A stretch of 40,697 bases of DNA from Streptomyces montanisoli. Lineage in GTDB: Bacteria; Actinomycetota; Actinomycetes; Streptomycetales; Streptomycetaceae. The stretch covers positions 1 to 40,697 of the forward strand of contig NZ_JAGIQL010000050.1 of assembly GCF_017813245.1 (NCBI RefSeq). Reading direction: 5' to 3'. The position numbers and the translations under genes are program-made. This document shows, piece by piece, positions 7,739 through 16,356 of this stretch (positions are counted from its first letter, which is position 1; each line of letters opens with the position of its first letter). The notes below the pieces were generated by a model that searched no databases, was not told the DNA's origin, and was given only the letters and a program-made list of their open reading frames with translations.

Positions 7739-9061
7739 GTGGCGATCAACGAGCACCGAACCAGCGTGGCGCCGCCCGCCGCCGCGCCCGTCTCCTCCAC
7801 CGCGATGACCCCGGCGCAACGCCGTGCCTTCTGGGGCTCCTTCGGCGGCTGGGCGATGGACGGCTTCAACTGGACGATCTTCGGCCTGGTCCTCGCCCCG
7901 ACCATGGCCGAGCTGCTGCCGCGCGCCGGCATAGCGGACACGCCTGACAACGTTGGCTGGTACGGGCAGATCAGCGCCGCGCTGTTCCTCGTCGGCTGGG
8001 GCTGCTCGTTCATCTGGGGCCCGCTGGCCGACCGGTTCGGCCGCAAGCCGGCCATGATGGCGTCGATCCTGATGTACGGGGTGTTCACCGCGCTGGCCGG
8101 CGTCTCCACCGACCTGTGGGAGTGGAACGCCTTCCGGTTCCTCGCGGCGATCGGCGTCGGCGGCGAATGGGCCATGGCCGGCACGCTGCTCGCCGAGGTC
8201 ATGCCGGAGGAGCGCAGGGACCGCAGGGGCGGCCTCATGCACACCGCGGCCTACGTGGGCGTGCTGGTCGTCTCGCTGATCTACCTGGCCTTCGGTTCGG
8301 CGCTCGGCTGGCGCGGCCTGTTCTTCATCGGCGGTCTTCCCGCACTGGCCGTCTTCCTCATCAGGCGCGGCACGCCGGAGGCCGAGCGCTGGTCACAGGA
8401 CGCGGGCGAGCGGTCCCGCCGCTCCTTCTGGAAGCCGCTCGCCGAGGTGTTCTCCGCCGAGTACCGCGGGCGGACCATCGTCAACCTGGCGCTGCTCGTG
8501 GTCTGTGTGATCGGCCTGTGGGCCGGCTCCACCTACGTCGCCACCGCCGTCACCAACCTGGCGAAGGACGCCGGTTACGCGCACGGCACGGTCGTGCACC
8601 TGGCCAGCCTCGCCTCGATGACCGTCGCCGCCTTCACCATCCTCGGCTGCGTCGGGGTGCCCTGGCTCGCCGCGAGGATGGGCCGGCGCGGCGCGCTCGC
8701 CGTGCTCTTCGCGCTGATGATCGTCGGCACGGTCGGCGCCTACGGCCTCGCCTACCCGATGCACTCGATCGGCCTGACCTTCGCCTTCCTGCCGCTGCTC
8801 GGCCTGGGCGGCGCCAACTTCGCGGTGTTCACCATCTGGCTGCCGGAGCAGTACCCGACCCGGATGCGGGCCACCGCCTTCGCGGCCACCACCACCTTCT
8901 CCCGCTGGGTCGCTGCCGGAGGCACCTTTCTCATCGGCTACGGCATCCACGCGAGCGGCTCGCTGGCCCTGCCGCTGTCCCTGACCGCCGTCTTCTTCGT
9001 GGCAGGCCTGGCGGTCGTCAGGTACGGGCGGGAGACCACGGGCCAGACCCTGCCCGACTGA
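7739..9061 (+). CDS. MFS permease, acid:proton symporter type
   Basis: A 440-residue major facilitator protein with about 12 hydrophobic segments. The motif ADRFGRKPAMM sits between helices 2 and 3, and GVGGEWAMAGTLLAEVMPEERR before the central region is typical of metabolite/aromatic-acid:H+ symporters. The opening FWGSFGGWAMDGFNWTIFGLVLAPTM fits the same group. GTG 7739, with GAGG just upstream, is preferred over ATG 7688, which has no ribosome binding site. It follows the crotonase gene and is most simply the uptake system for the acid activated by the CoA-transferase. The ligand is inferred from family and context only. Confidence 0.88.
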   Translation: MAINEHRTSVAPPAAAPVSSTAMTPAQRRAFWGSFGGWAMDGFNWTIFGLVLAPTMAELLPRAGIADTPDNVGWYGQISAALFLVGWGCSFIWGPLADRFGRKPAMMASILMYGVFTALAGVSTDLWEWNAFRFLAAIGVGGEWAMAGTLLAEVMPEERRDRRGGLMHTAAYVGVLVVSLIYLAFGSALGWRGLFFIGGLPALAVFLIRRGTPEAERWSQDAGERSRRSFWKPLAEVFSAEYRGRTIVNLALLVVCVIGLWAGSTYVATAVTNLAKDAGYAHGTVVHLASLASMTVAAFTILGCVGVPWLAARMGRRGALAVLFALMIVGTVGAYGLAYPMHSIGLTFAFLPLLGLGGANFAVFTIWLPEQYPTRMRATAFAATTTFSRWVAAGGTFLIGYGIHASGSLALPLSLTAVFFVAGLAVVRYGRETTGQTLPD

Positions 9062-9063
9062 CC

Positions 9064-9126
9064 GCGCCACCTGCGCCACTTGTGCAACCTGTGCCACCAG
9101 TCCCACCTATGCCTCCTGTGCCACTG
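9064..9126 (+). repeat. seven degenerate 9-bp tandem units
   Basis: Starting 3 bases after the permease stop, seven consecutive 9-base units occur, for example GCGCCACCT, GCGCCACTT, GTGCAACCT and GTGCCACCA. The array fills most of the gap before the SGNH hydrolase gene. It looks like a decayed minisatellite; no function is evident. Confidence 0.7.
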
Positions 9127-9161
9127 ACCGCCGCCACCCGCCGAACGACGGAGAGACGATC

Positions 9162-10451
9162 ATGACCTTGTCCATGTCCGTGAAGACCCTGCGCCGCGCG
9201 ACCCTGGCCCTGGCACTCGCCGGCCTGACCGCCGCCGGCACCACCGCCGCCTCCGGGTCGAGCGCGGCCACCCCTACGCACCAGCGCCCGGGTCGGCACT
9301 GGTTCACCTCCTGGGCCGAGTCCCAGCAGTGGCAGTCAGGCAGAACGCTCGACGACCAGTCGGTGCGCATGATCACCCACCTGAGCCAAGGTGGCAGCGC
9401 TGTGCGCATCCGCATCCAGAACACCTTCGGTTCCACGCCGCTCACCGTGGACGCCGCCACCGTCGCCGAGTCGGGCGACGGAGCGTCGCTGGCCGGCTCC
9501 GCGCACCGGCTCACCTTCGACGGGCACGCCAAGGTCGTCGTCCCGGCCGGCAGGCAGGTGTGGAGCGACCCGGCGCGGCTGGCCACCCGGCCGCAGGACG
9601 ACGTCGCCGTCTCGCTGTCGGTGCCGGGGCAGCTGAAGCCGGGCGAGCACGGCAGCGCGTTCCGGCACAACTACCTGTCCCCGGCCGGCTCCGGCGACCA
9701 CACCGGCGAAGCCTCCGGATCGGCCTATACCCAGACGGTCGACTCCACCTACCTGGTCAGCGCCGTCGACGTGCTCAACCCCAAGCTCAAGGGGACCGTC
9801 GTCGCCTTCGGCAGTTCGGTGGTGGACGGCAACGGCAGCACCAACTGCGGTCCCGGCTGCACCGAACTCGGCACCAACCGGCGGTGGACCGACGACCTGG
9901 CACGGCGGGTCGTCGCCGAGGCGCCCGCCGGCCGGCAGGTCGCCGTCGCCAACGAAGGGATCGGAGGCACCACGAGCGCCGCCGGCTGCCCCGGCATGCC
10001 GAGCTCCTACAAGGGCCTCGACGCGCTCTCCCGCCTCGACCGCGACGTGCTCCAACTGCACGGCGTCACCGGGGTGATCTACTACTACGGCACCAACGAC
10101 GTGGGCGACAACTGCACGGCGCAGCAGATCATTGACAGCTACCAGGCCGTGTTCAAGCGGCTGCACGCCGCCGGCATCAAGGTCTACGTCACGCCCGTCA
10201 CCCCGCGCCCCGGCTACACCGACCCGCAGAACCGGGCCCGGTACACCGTCGACACCTACGTGAAGAAGTTCGGCGACTGCGCCGGACAGTGTGACGGTGT
10301 CATCGACTTCGACCAGGTGCTCAAGGACCCGGTCAAGCCCAACAGCCTGCTGGCCGCGTACGACAACGGGGACGGCATCCACGCCAACATCGCGGGGCAG
10401 CAGGCCATCGCCGACTACATCTCGCTGCCGCTGATCACTCCTGGACGCTGA
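9162..10451 (+). CDS. secreted SGNH/GDSL-type hydrolase
   Basis: A 429-residue exported esterase/lipase-like protein. The N terminus (KTLRRATLALALAGLTAAG) is a signal peptide with cleavage likely around residue 35. SGNH blocks are present: FGSSVVDG (block I, Ser219, with Ser replacing the usual Asp of GDS), NEGIGG (block II), YGTNDVG (block III, Asn312) and DGIHAN (block V, Asp404 and His407). An N-terminal beta-rich domain (about 45-200) precedes the catalytic domain. Cysteine pairs in the catalytic half suit an extracytoplasmic enzyme. It may belong to the preceding operon, about 100 bases away, where it could release an acid from an ester outside the cell. That link is a guess. Confidence 0.9.
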   Translation: MTLSMSVKTLRRATLALALAGLTAAGTTAASGSSAATPTHQRPGRHWFTSWAESQQWQSGRTLDDQSVRMITHLSQGGSAVRIRIQNTFGSTPLTVDAATVAESGDGASLAGSAHRLTFDGHAKVVVPAGRQVWSDPARLATRPQDDVAVSLSVPGQLKPGEHGSAFRHNYLSPAGSGDHTGEASGSAYTQTVDSTYLVSAVDVLNPKLKGTVVAFGSSVVDGNGSTNCGPGCTELGTNRRWTDDLARRVVAEAPAGRQVAVANEGIGGTTSAAGCPGMPSSYKGLDALSRLDRDVLQLHGVTGVIYYYGTNDVGDNCTAQQIIDSYQAVFKRLHAAGIKVYVTPVTPRPGYTDPQNRARYTVDTYVKKFGDCAGQCDGVIDFDQVLKDPVKPNSLLAAYDNGDGIHANIAGQQAIADYISLPLITPGR

Positions 10452-10458
10452 CGGCCGG

Positions 10459-10794
10459 TCAGAGACCGGTGATGCCCCCGGCCTTCTTCAGCACGGAGTC
10501 GAGGGCGTCGACCACGGCGTTCTGCCGCCTGGCACGCGCCGCCCGGTCCGCCGGCACCAGCCGTGCGGCGGCCTGGGCGGCGTAGTCGTCCGGGTCGCCG
10601 AAGGCAGCCCGCGGGTGCTCTCCCGTCTCCGCGCAGTGGGCCGTGACGTCCTTGACCGCCCGGAGTGCGACGGCCCGGTCCACGCCCGGTTGCATGGCCA
10701 GCCGCAGCTGGAAACGGTCCAGCCACTTCTCGCGGTCCTTCGCCTCGCGGTCCTTCTCGCTCGCGGCGTCCGCCGTCAGGTCCTTCTTCGCCAC
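10459..10794 (-). CDS. small HAAS-like protein of unknown function
   Basis: A 111-residue soluble protein, rich in charged and alanine residues. GTG 10794 is chosen because AGGAGA lies just upstream; the open frame continues further but looks non-coding. The central DRFQLRLAMQPG...VKDVTAHCAETG...AFGDPDDYA pattern resembles the helical HAAS/DUF1700-type domain, often found near PadR regulators and membrane proteins. Neither is seen beside it. It is convergent with the SGNH hydrolase gene, with a 7-base gap. Function unknown. Confidence 0.6.
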   Translation of the reverse strand: MAKKDLTADAASEKDREAKDREKWLDRFQLRLAMQPGVDRAVALRAVKDVTAHCAETGEHPRAAFGDPDDYAAQAAARLVPADRAARARRQNAVVDALDSVLKKAGGITGL

Positions 10795-10934
10795 GTGCTC
10801 TCCTGGCTGATCGCGGTCGTCGGTCGTGGAGTGGGACGCCGGGGCGGCGACGCGGGTTGCGCGGGCGGCGCGCCCGTCTCGGCGGGGCGGCGCGGGCACA
10901 GGCCCAGCATGCCGAACGCGGTGAGTGCCGCCAG

Positions 10935-11270
10935 GGAATCGACCCGGAGGCGATCACCGCGTGGCTCAGGCGCACCGCCGAGAGCTGGCCGGCCATCCAC
11001 CCCATCATCGGCGTCGGCCGCGACGCCGCGGCGGTCGACCCCGAACTCACCGACCTGGTCGAGCGCTGGCTCGGGGAGGCCATCGGCGACATCGAGGACG
11101 GACTGGAGGCGGCCTGCCGCCTCCACCCCCACCAGCGCCACTTCCGCGGAGTCCTGGCGATGGCCCAGCTCGACTACGTCGCCCAGCGCTGGGAGCGTGC
11201 CGACTGGAAGCTCACGCGCGAGCAGATACTCGAAGAGCTCGCCGCGAGCTGGGTACAGCTACTGACGTGA
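10935..11270 (+). pseudogene. fragment resembling a TetR C-terminal domain
   Basis: About 110 codons of convincing protein sequence (from GIDPEAITAWLRRTAESW to ILEELAASWVQLL) look like the ligand-binding half of a TetR-type regulator. No in-frame ATG, GTG or TTG with a ribosome binding site lies at its beginning, and no helix-turn-helix is found upstream in any frame. The simplest reading is a regulator that lost its N-terminal half, perhaps by deletion next to the HAAS-like gene. A short gene using an unusual start is less likely. The family assignment rests only on the general look of the helices. Confidence 0.45.
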
Positions 11271-11285
11271 CCGGGACCGGCCCCG

Positions 11286-12149
11286 TCAGGACCGGATCAG
11301 CTGCTCGCGCAGCACATCGCCCAGGGTGAGGGGCGCACGGCCGAGCAGGATCGCCAGCGTCGGGTCGACGGTGGCGAACTCGCCCGCGCGGGCCGCGGCG
11401 AAGATGCCCAGCAACTGCTCCGCCGACTCCGCGGGCACCCCCTGGCCCACCAGCTGCTCACGGAACGCGTCGTCGGACACGGTGGTCCTCGTCATGGCGC
11501 GGCCGGTGGCCTCGGTGGCGACGGCCGCTATGGCGTCGAAGGTGAGCGCCTGGCCGCCGGTGAGCGGTGGCGTGGGCCCTTCGAAGCGCCCCTCGTCGGC
11601 CAGGATGGCGGCGGCCGCCTCGGCGAGGTCGGCGTGCGCGGTCCAGGCGACCGGGCCGTCCGCCGGAAGCACGATCCGCCCCGACTCCACCCCGGGGGCG
11701 AGGAAGTGCGCCGCGCTGCGGGCGTAGAAGCCGTTGCGCAGCGACGTGAACGGCACGCCGCAGGCGCGCAGCGCCTCCTCGGTGGCGGCGTGGTCGCGGC
11801 ACGCCTGGAAGTGCGAGGAAGCGCTCGCGCCCATCTGGCTGGTGTAGAGGATCCGGCGGGCGTCGGCCGCCACGGCTCCTTCTATCGCGGTGCGGTGCTG
11901 CTTGACGCACTCCTCTCCCATCTTGTCGACGGAGACGATGAGCACCTGGGACGCGCCCTCGAAGGCGTGGGCCAGGCCCCCGGCGTCGGTGAAGCTGCCC
12001 TGGCGCACCCGTACGCCCCGGTCGGCGAGGTTCTGTGCCTTGCGCGGGTCGCGGACGCTGACGCCGATCCGGTCGGCGGGCACACGCGTGAGCAGCCTCT
12101 CGACGATCTGGCGCCCCAGCAGTCCGGTGGCCCCGGTCACGATGATCAT
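11286..12149 (-). CDS. NmrA-like NAD(P)-binding reductase (quinone oxidoreductase 2-like)
   Basis: A 287-residue atypical short-chain dehydrogenase. MIIVTGATGLLGRQIVERLL is the dinucleotide-binding motif, and the later pattern (SQMGASASSHFQACRDHAATEEALRACGVPFTSLRNGFYA) matches NmrA/YtfG-like proteins that use NAD(P)H on quinones or act as redox sensors. No classical YxxxK catalytic pair is obvious, as usual for this group. The ATG is preceded by GGAG. It is divergent from a TetR gene, with a palindrome between them, the common arrangement in which the regulator controls the reductase. The substrate is not predictable. Confidence 0.9.
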   Translation of the reverse strand: MIIVTGATGLLGRQIVERLLTRVPADRIGVSVRDPRKAQNLADRGVRVRQGSFTDAGGLAHAFEGASQVLIVSVDKMGEECVKQHRTAIEGAVAADARRILYTSQMGASASSHFQACRDHAATEEALRACGVPFTSLRNGFYARSAAHFLAPGVESGRIVLPADGPVAWTAHADLAEAAAAILADEGRFEGPTPPLTGGQALTFDAIAAVATEATGRAMTRTTVSDDAFREQLVGQGVPAESAEQLLGIFAAARAGEFATVDPTLAILLGRAPLTLGDVLREQLIRS

Positions 12150-12210
12150 GATCCGCTCCAGTCATGGGAGTCCGTTCCGGTGGATGGTTCCATCGGAATC
12201 AATACAATGC

Positions 12211-12221
12211 TATCACTGATA
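12211..12221. promoter_or_regulatory. palindromic TetR operator candidate
   Basis: TATCA-C-TGATA is a perfect 5-1-5 palindrome in an AT-rich patch between the divergent reductase and TetR genes. Its place suits control of both promoters by the TetR protein. The palindrome is short, so a longer imperfect site is possible. Confidence 0.4.
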
Positions 12222-12257
12222 CTAACGTTGGAATCGCGGGCGCGGTATCGTCGATTC

Positions 12258-13004
12258 ATGCCACCACGTTCACACGCCACCGACGGCCCGCTCTCCGCGA
12301 AGTCCGACACCGCGTCCTCCGGGCGTGAGCAGAGCCGGCGGCGTGTCATCGAGGCCGCCGTCGACCTGCTGACGCGCGGGGGTCGTGACGCCGTCACCAC
12401 CCGGGCGGTCGCCGACGCGGCGGGGCTGCAACCCCCGGCCATCTACCGGCTGTTCGGCGACAAGGACGGGCTGCTCGACGCGGTGGCCGAGCACGGCTTC
12501 GCCGCGTTCCTCGCCACCAAGCACGTCAACCCCGACCCGGAGGACCCCATTGAGGACCTGCGGGAAGGCTGGGACGTCGCGGCCGAGTTCGGCCTGGCCA
12601 ACCCCGCTCTGTTCACTCTCATGTACGCCGAGCCCACCCGGACAGGATCGGCCGCCTTCCATGCGGGCATGGAGATCCTGATGGGCCGCATCCGGCGCCT
12701 CGCCGCCGGTGGCCGGCTCCGCGTCGACGAGAGGCTTGCGGCCCAAATCATCCATGCCACGGTGCGCGGCGCGGTGCTCACCTGGCTGTCCCTGCCGGAG
12801 TACAGGCGCGATCCCGCGCTGCTGACCGCCCTGCGGGAATCCATGGTGGCCGCCGTCACCAATGAGCGCCCGGCCGTGCGGGACACGGGCCCCGCGGGCG
12901 CCGCGCGCGCCCTGCGTGCCTCGCTGCCCGAGCAGACGTCCCTCAGTGGCGCGGAGCAGCACCTGCTGGGGGAGTGGCTGGACCGCCTGGCCGCCGACGG
13001 CTGA
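12258..13004 (+). CDS. TetR-family transcriptional regulator
   Basis: A 248-residue regulator. The N-terminal helix-turn-helix is clear: RRRVIEAAVDLLTRGGRDAVTTRAVADAAGLQPPAIYRLFGDKDGLLDAV (about residues 32-81). The rest is an all-helical ligand-binding domain. ATG 12258 gives a usual N-terminal tail; the open frame continues far upstream through the neighbour's antisense strand and is not coding there. Divergent from the NmrA-type reductase, it is its likely repressor, acting at the palindrome 12211-12221. A candidate terminator with a T-tract follows the stop. Confidence 0.93.
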   Translation: MPPRSHATDGPLSAKSDTASSGREQSRRRVIEAAVDLLTRGGRDAVTTRAVADAAGLQPPAIYRLFGDKDGLLDAVAEHGFAAFLATKHVNPDPEDPIEDLREGWDVAAEFGLANPALFTLMYAEPTRTGSAAFHAGMEILMGRIRRLAAGGRLRVDERLAAQIIHATVRGAVLTWLSLPEYRRDPALLTALRESMVAAVTNERPAVRDTGPAGAARALRASLPEQTSLSGAEQHLLGEWLDRLAADG

Positions 13005-13009
13005 CCGGG

Positions 13010-13041
13010 GGGCTCGTCCTACTCGTAGCCCAGAGATTTTT
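13010..13041 (+). terminator. possible rho-independent terminator after the TetR gene
   Basis: GGGCT (13010-13014) and AGCCC (13027-13031) form a short stem with a 12-base loop, followed by AGAGA and five T. It begins 6 bases after the TetR stop. The stem is only 5 bp, so strength is doubtful. A T-run is rare in this window. Confidence 0.4.
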
Positions 13042-13285
13042 CCGAGGTCCCCGCCGCGAAGCTGGAGGACTCACGGGGACGATCACGCGCTGACGCGTGC
13101 ACGACCACGGGACGTCATGGCCAGCCGAGTTGTCCGCCTGTACGATATTCGACGTGCGGCGTTCGCTGAGCTCGCACGGGGGGAGAGAGCGTGTTCATCA
13201 GGGGTACTGCTTGTGGCCCGGGTCGCCACGGCCGCCCTGGCGCCGGTTCGGTCACCATCCATGACCCCGGCCCCCGGGAGGCAGT

Positions 13286-14362
13286 ATGGCCGACCCATCA
13301 GACACGCCGATCACGTTTCCGCACCTGAGCGAGCAGGGGATCCTCGTCTACCAACTCGCTCTGCGGAAAGGCAACCTGACTCAGCAGCTGGTGTCGCAGG
13401 AGTTCGAACTGGACGCCACACAGGCGGCCGAGGCCGTCTCCGTACTGCTCGACCTGCACCTGCTGCGCCCCAAGGAGGAGCCTCAAGCGGACGGTTCCGA
13501 CCGCGTGTTCCTCCCGGTGCCGCCGGCCGTTGCCGCTGCGGGCCGGGTGGCACCCGTCGAGGCGGAGCTGCGGCGACGGCTCGCGGAGGCGGAACGGGCG
13601 CGTGCGCAGCTGTCGGTCCTCGAAGAGGTGTACGCGGCGGGCAGCCGGCAGTCGGGCACCAGCGGCTTCGACGAGATCCTCGACCTGCCGACGGTGCTCG
13701 ACCTGATCGAGTGGCTGACGACGACCTGCCGTACGGAGGTGCTGACCGCGCAGCCGGGCGGCCCACGCGCACCCCACCTGCTGGAGCAGGCCTTCGCGCG
13801 TGACCTCGCGATGATCCGCCGCGGGGTGCGTATGCACACCCTCTACCAGCACACCGCACGCCGGCACGCGCCGACGCAGGAGTACGTGGAGCGCGTGACC
13901 GCCGCCGGAGCCGAGGTGCGGACGCTCACCGAACTGTTCGGGCGGATCCTGGTCTTCGACCGCGAGGTGGCGGTGCTGCCGCACCGGGTCAGCATCGACG
14001 GCGCGATGGTGGTACGCGAGCCGTCGCTGGTGGCGTATCTGTGCGAGGTGTTCGACCGGGCCTGGTCGTCCGCCGAGGCGTACACGCCGCTGCGGCAGTG
14101 GGACTACGTGCTCGACGACGTGAAGCACGCGGTGATCCGCCTGCTCGCGGAGGGCATGAAGGACGAGATGATCGCGCGGCGTCTTGGCATGTCGCTGCGC
14201 ACCTGCCGCAAGCACGTCGCCGAGCTGATGGAGGCCCTTGGCGCGTCCAGCCGGTTCCAGGCGGGCTACCTGGCCCGCACCCGGCTCGACGTGAACGCGT
14301 CGGTGGCGGTGGCACCCAAGCCTTCCACGGCGGTGGCGCGGCCGGAGGGGGACCCGGCCTGA
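13286..14362 (+). CDS. LuxR-type HTH regulator with TrmB-like N terminus
   Basis: A 358-residue regulator. Residues 12-75 look like a TrmB-type winged helix (SEQGILVYQLALRKGNLTQQLVSQEFELDATQAAEAVSVLLDLHLL). A short coiled-coil-like stretch follows (93-117) and then a TrmB/phospholipase-D-like sensor region. Residues 277-332 are a LuxR-type helix-turn-helix (LLAEGMKDEMIARRLGMSLRTCRKHVAELMEALGASS). Streptomycetes often place such proteins beside RiPP and other secondary-metabolite clusters. The 281-base gap before it has no recognisable gene. It is convergent with the P450 at the end of the minus-strand RiPP arm, 32 bases away, and is a candidate pathway regulator. Confidence 0.88.
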   Translation: MADPSDTPITFPHLSEQGILVYQLALRKGNLTQQLVSQEFELDATQAAEAVSVLLDLHLLRPKEEPQADGSDRVFLPVPPAVAAAGRVAPVEAELRRRLAEAERARAQLSVLEEVYAAGSRQSGTSGFDEILDLPTVLDLIEWLTTTCRTEVLTAQPGGPRAPHLLEQAFARDLAMIRRGVRMHTLYQHTARRHAPTQEYVERVTAAGAEVRTLTELFGRILVFDREVAVLPHRVSIDGAMVVREPSLVAYLCEVFDRAWSSAEAYTPLRQWDYVLDDVKHAVIRLLAEGMKDEMIARRLGMSLRTCRKHVAELMEALGASSRFQAGYLARTRLDVNASVAVAPKPSTAVARPEGDPA

Positions 14363-14394
14363 CGCGTGCAGGGACGGAACCGCTGGGCGCCCGA

Positions 14395-15669
14395 TCACGT
14401 GACCGTCCGATCACGTGCCGTCCCGGTGAGCAGTGGCAGCCCCAGCAGCCTGCGGTGCTGGTGCCCGCCGCCCCAGCGCAGTCGGCCCGGCGGCAGCGCG
14501 AGCCGCAGGCGGGGCAGCCGGTCGGCCAGCGCGCCAAGGGCCGCGGCCAGGGACATCCTGGCCAGGGCCGAACCCAGGCAGTAGTGCGCGCCAAGACCGA
14601 AGCTCAACTGCCGTGCCCTGGTGGGCCGGTCGAGCCGCAGCCGGTGCGGCTCCTCGTGGGCGCGCGGGTCGTGGTTGGCGGCGGCCACCGACAGCAGCAC
14701 GGCGCTGTTCGCGGGGACGACCGTGCCCGCGATCTCCACATCGCACAGGGCGCGCCGGGTCGTCGCGAAGGGGCCCGGGGTGTCGACGCGCAGCAGCTCG
14801 TCCAGCGCGCCGGGCACCGACCCGGGGTCGGCGGCGAGCGCGGCCCAAGCGGGTTCCGGGGCGGTGACCAGGGTCAGCACGGCCATGCCGAGCGCCTGCA
14901 CCGTGCTGTCGTACCCGGCGAGCAGCAGCATCGCGAGCAGGTCGAGTAGCTCGTCCCGGCTCACGGATGCCCCGTCCGCCCCGGCCATCCCGGCCGTCCC
15001 TTCCGCCCCGTCCGTCGAGTCCGGCCCGGTCCGCCACGCCCGTACGATCTCCGCGAACGCCCCGCCACCGCCGGACCCGTCCGCCGGCGGGTTCCGGTCG
15101 GCCTCGGCGCGTACGCAGGCGTCCAGGGCGTCAAGGGCCGACTCCCGCTCGCGGCCGGTGCGTCCGCCCGAGTCGGCCAGGACGTCGAGTGCCCGGCGCA
15201 CGCCGGGACGCTCGTCCTCCGCGACGCCCATCACCTCGGACAGTACGGAGAAGGCGAACGGCCGCGCGAAGTCCGTGAGCAGTTCGAGGCGTTCGGGGCG
15301 GCCGAGCCGGTCCAGCGCCTGCCGGGCCAGGGCGTCGACGCGCACCCGCAGCGGGGCGAGCCGGGCGGGGGAGAGCGCGGGCGCGGCCAGTCGCCGCAGA
15401 CGGGTGTGGTCGGGAGGGTCGTAGTTCACCAGCGTCCGGTCCAGGGCGCGGCGGGGCCGTCCTGACGGGTGCGGCACGCTGTGCAGCGACAGTCGCGGAT
15501 CGCGCAGCGCGGCCCGCACGTCCGCCTCCCGGGTCACCACCCATACGACGCGTCCCGACGGTGTGGTGGTACGGGTCACCGGGCACGTCTCCCGCATCCG
15601 CGACAGCACGGGCAGGGGGTCGGAGACGAAGGCGGCGCCCAGCGGCGAGTCGGCCGGCTCGAAGGACAC
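14395..15669 (-). CDS. cytochrome P450
   Basis: A 424-residue bacterial P450. The I-helix oxygen-binding motif is LLLAGYDSTV, the ExxR motif is ELLR in GALDELLRVDTPGPF, and the haem loop is FGLGAHYCLG with Cys364 as thiolate ligand. A low-complexity Gly/Asp insertion (about residues 195-235) precedes the I-helix. The GTG start follows AAGGAG. It is the last gene of the minus-strand arm, 66 bases after the GAF gene, so it could hydroxylate or cross-link the peptide made there. No ferredoxin or reductase gene is seen nearby. A role in another pathway cannot be excluded. Confidence 0.92.
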   Translation of the reverse strand: MSFEPADSPLGAAFVSDPLPVLSRMRETCPVTRTTTPSGRVVWVVTREADVRAALRDPRLSLHSVPHPSGRPRRALDRTLVNYDPPDHTRLRRLAAPALSPARLAPLRVRVDALARQALDRLGRPERLELLTDFARPFAFSVLSEVMGVAEDERPGVRRALDVLADSGGRTGRERESALDALDACVRAEADRNPPADGSGGGGAFAEIVRAWRTGPDSTDGAEGTAGMAGADGASVSRDELLDLLAMLLLAGYDSTVQALGMAVLTLVTAPEPAWAALAADPGSVPGALDELLRVDTPGPFATTRRALCDVEIAGTVVPANSAVLLSVAAANHDPRAHEEPHRLRLDRPTRARQLSFGLGAHYCLGSALARMSLAAALGALADRLPRLRLALPPGRLRWGGGHQHRRLLGLPLLTGTARDRTVT

Positions 15670-15735
15670 GGAAGGCTCCTTGAACGTTGGGGACAGTCGT
15701 GCGGTGGGTGCGGCAGCAGCCGGGGCACCGGCCGT

Positions 15736-16356
15736 TCAGGGACGGGTGCCTGCCGCGAGGAGCAGGTCGCGTACGGCGTCGACCACGACGAGGCCTGCCG
15801 CCCGGCCCGCCGCGTCGAGCTCCGCGACCGCCCGCACCCCCGCGGGCTCCCGCCCGCTGGCCGGGCCGCCGGGGACGCGTTCCGATACGACGCGCAGCGC
15901 GCTCGCGGACTGGCGGGCGAAGAGGGAGAGCAGGTCGAGTTCGGCCAGGTCGGAGCGGGCCTGCGGTGCCGGATCGAGGACTTCCAGCACACCGAGGACG
16001 CCGGCGGAGTCCAGCAGCGGCGCGGCCATCAGCGCGGTGGGCACGTACCGGGTGGACTCGGCCAGGTCGCGGGCGAAGCTGCGGTCATGCGTGAGGTCGT
16101 CCACGATCACGGGCTCGCCCGAGCTGACGACCCAGCCCGCGATGCCGCGTCCTGCGGGGAACCGGCGGCCGACGAGGAAGTCCTGCCCCTCGCCGGAGAC
16201 CGCCTGGAAGACCAGTTCGCCGGCTTCCTCGTCGTACAGGAAGATCGAGCTGGCCGCTGCGCCGAAGATGGCCCGCGCGGTGTCCACGACGGACTGGAGC
16301 AGTTCGTGCGCCCGCGGGTCGAGCCGCTGCGGCGCCGCGTGGTCGGGATGGCTCAT
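15736..16356 (-). CDS. GAF-domain protein
   Basis: A 206-residue protein whose residues about 15-155 form a GAF domain (LLQSVVDTARAIFGAAASSIFLYDEE, FPAGRGIAGWVVSSGEPVIVDD, TRYVPTALMAAPLLDSAGVLGVLEVLD). GAF domains bind small ligands such as cyclic nucleotides or sense redox state. No output domain follows. The ATG overlaps the subtilisin stop by ATGA, so the two are translationally coupled; AGAGG is the ribosome binding site. With a nucleotide cyclase domain encoded two genes upstream, a cyclic-nucleotide sensor is an attractive but unproven idea. Confidence 0.85.
   Translation of the reverse strand: MSHPDHAAPQRLDPRAHELLQSVVDTARAIFGAAASSIFLYDEEAGELVFQAVSGEGQDFLVGRRFPAGRGIAGWVVSSGEPVIVDDLTHDRSFARDLAESTRYVPTALMAAPLLDSAGVLGVLEVLDPAPQARSDLAELDLLSLFARQSASALRVVSERVPGGPASGREPAGVRAVAELDAAGRAAGLVVVDAVRDLLLAAGTRP

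Noticed and set aside
10615..11265. Overlapping plus-strand frames around the HAAS-like gene
   Set aside because: They are antisense or shifted shadows; only the frame of the 10935-11270 fragment gives protein-like sequence.
14395..15669. P450 as a certain RiPP tailoring enzyme
   Set aside because: It is last in the arm and 66 bases after the GAF gene. Position supports a role but nothing in the sequence shows a peptide substrate, so it is listed only as a candidate.
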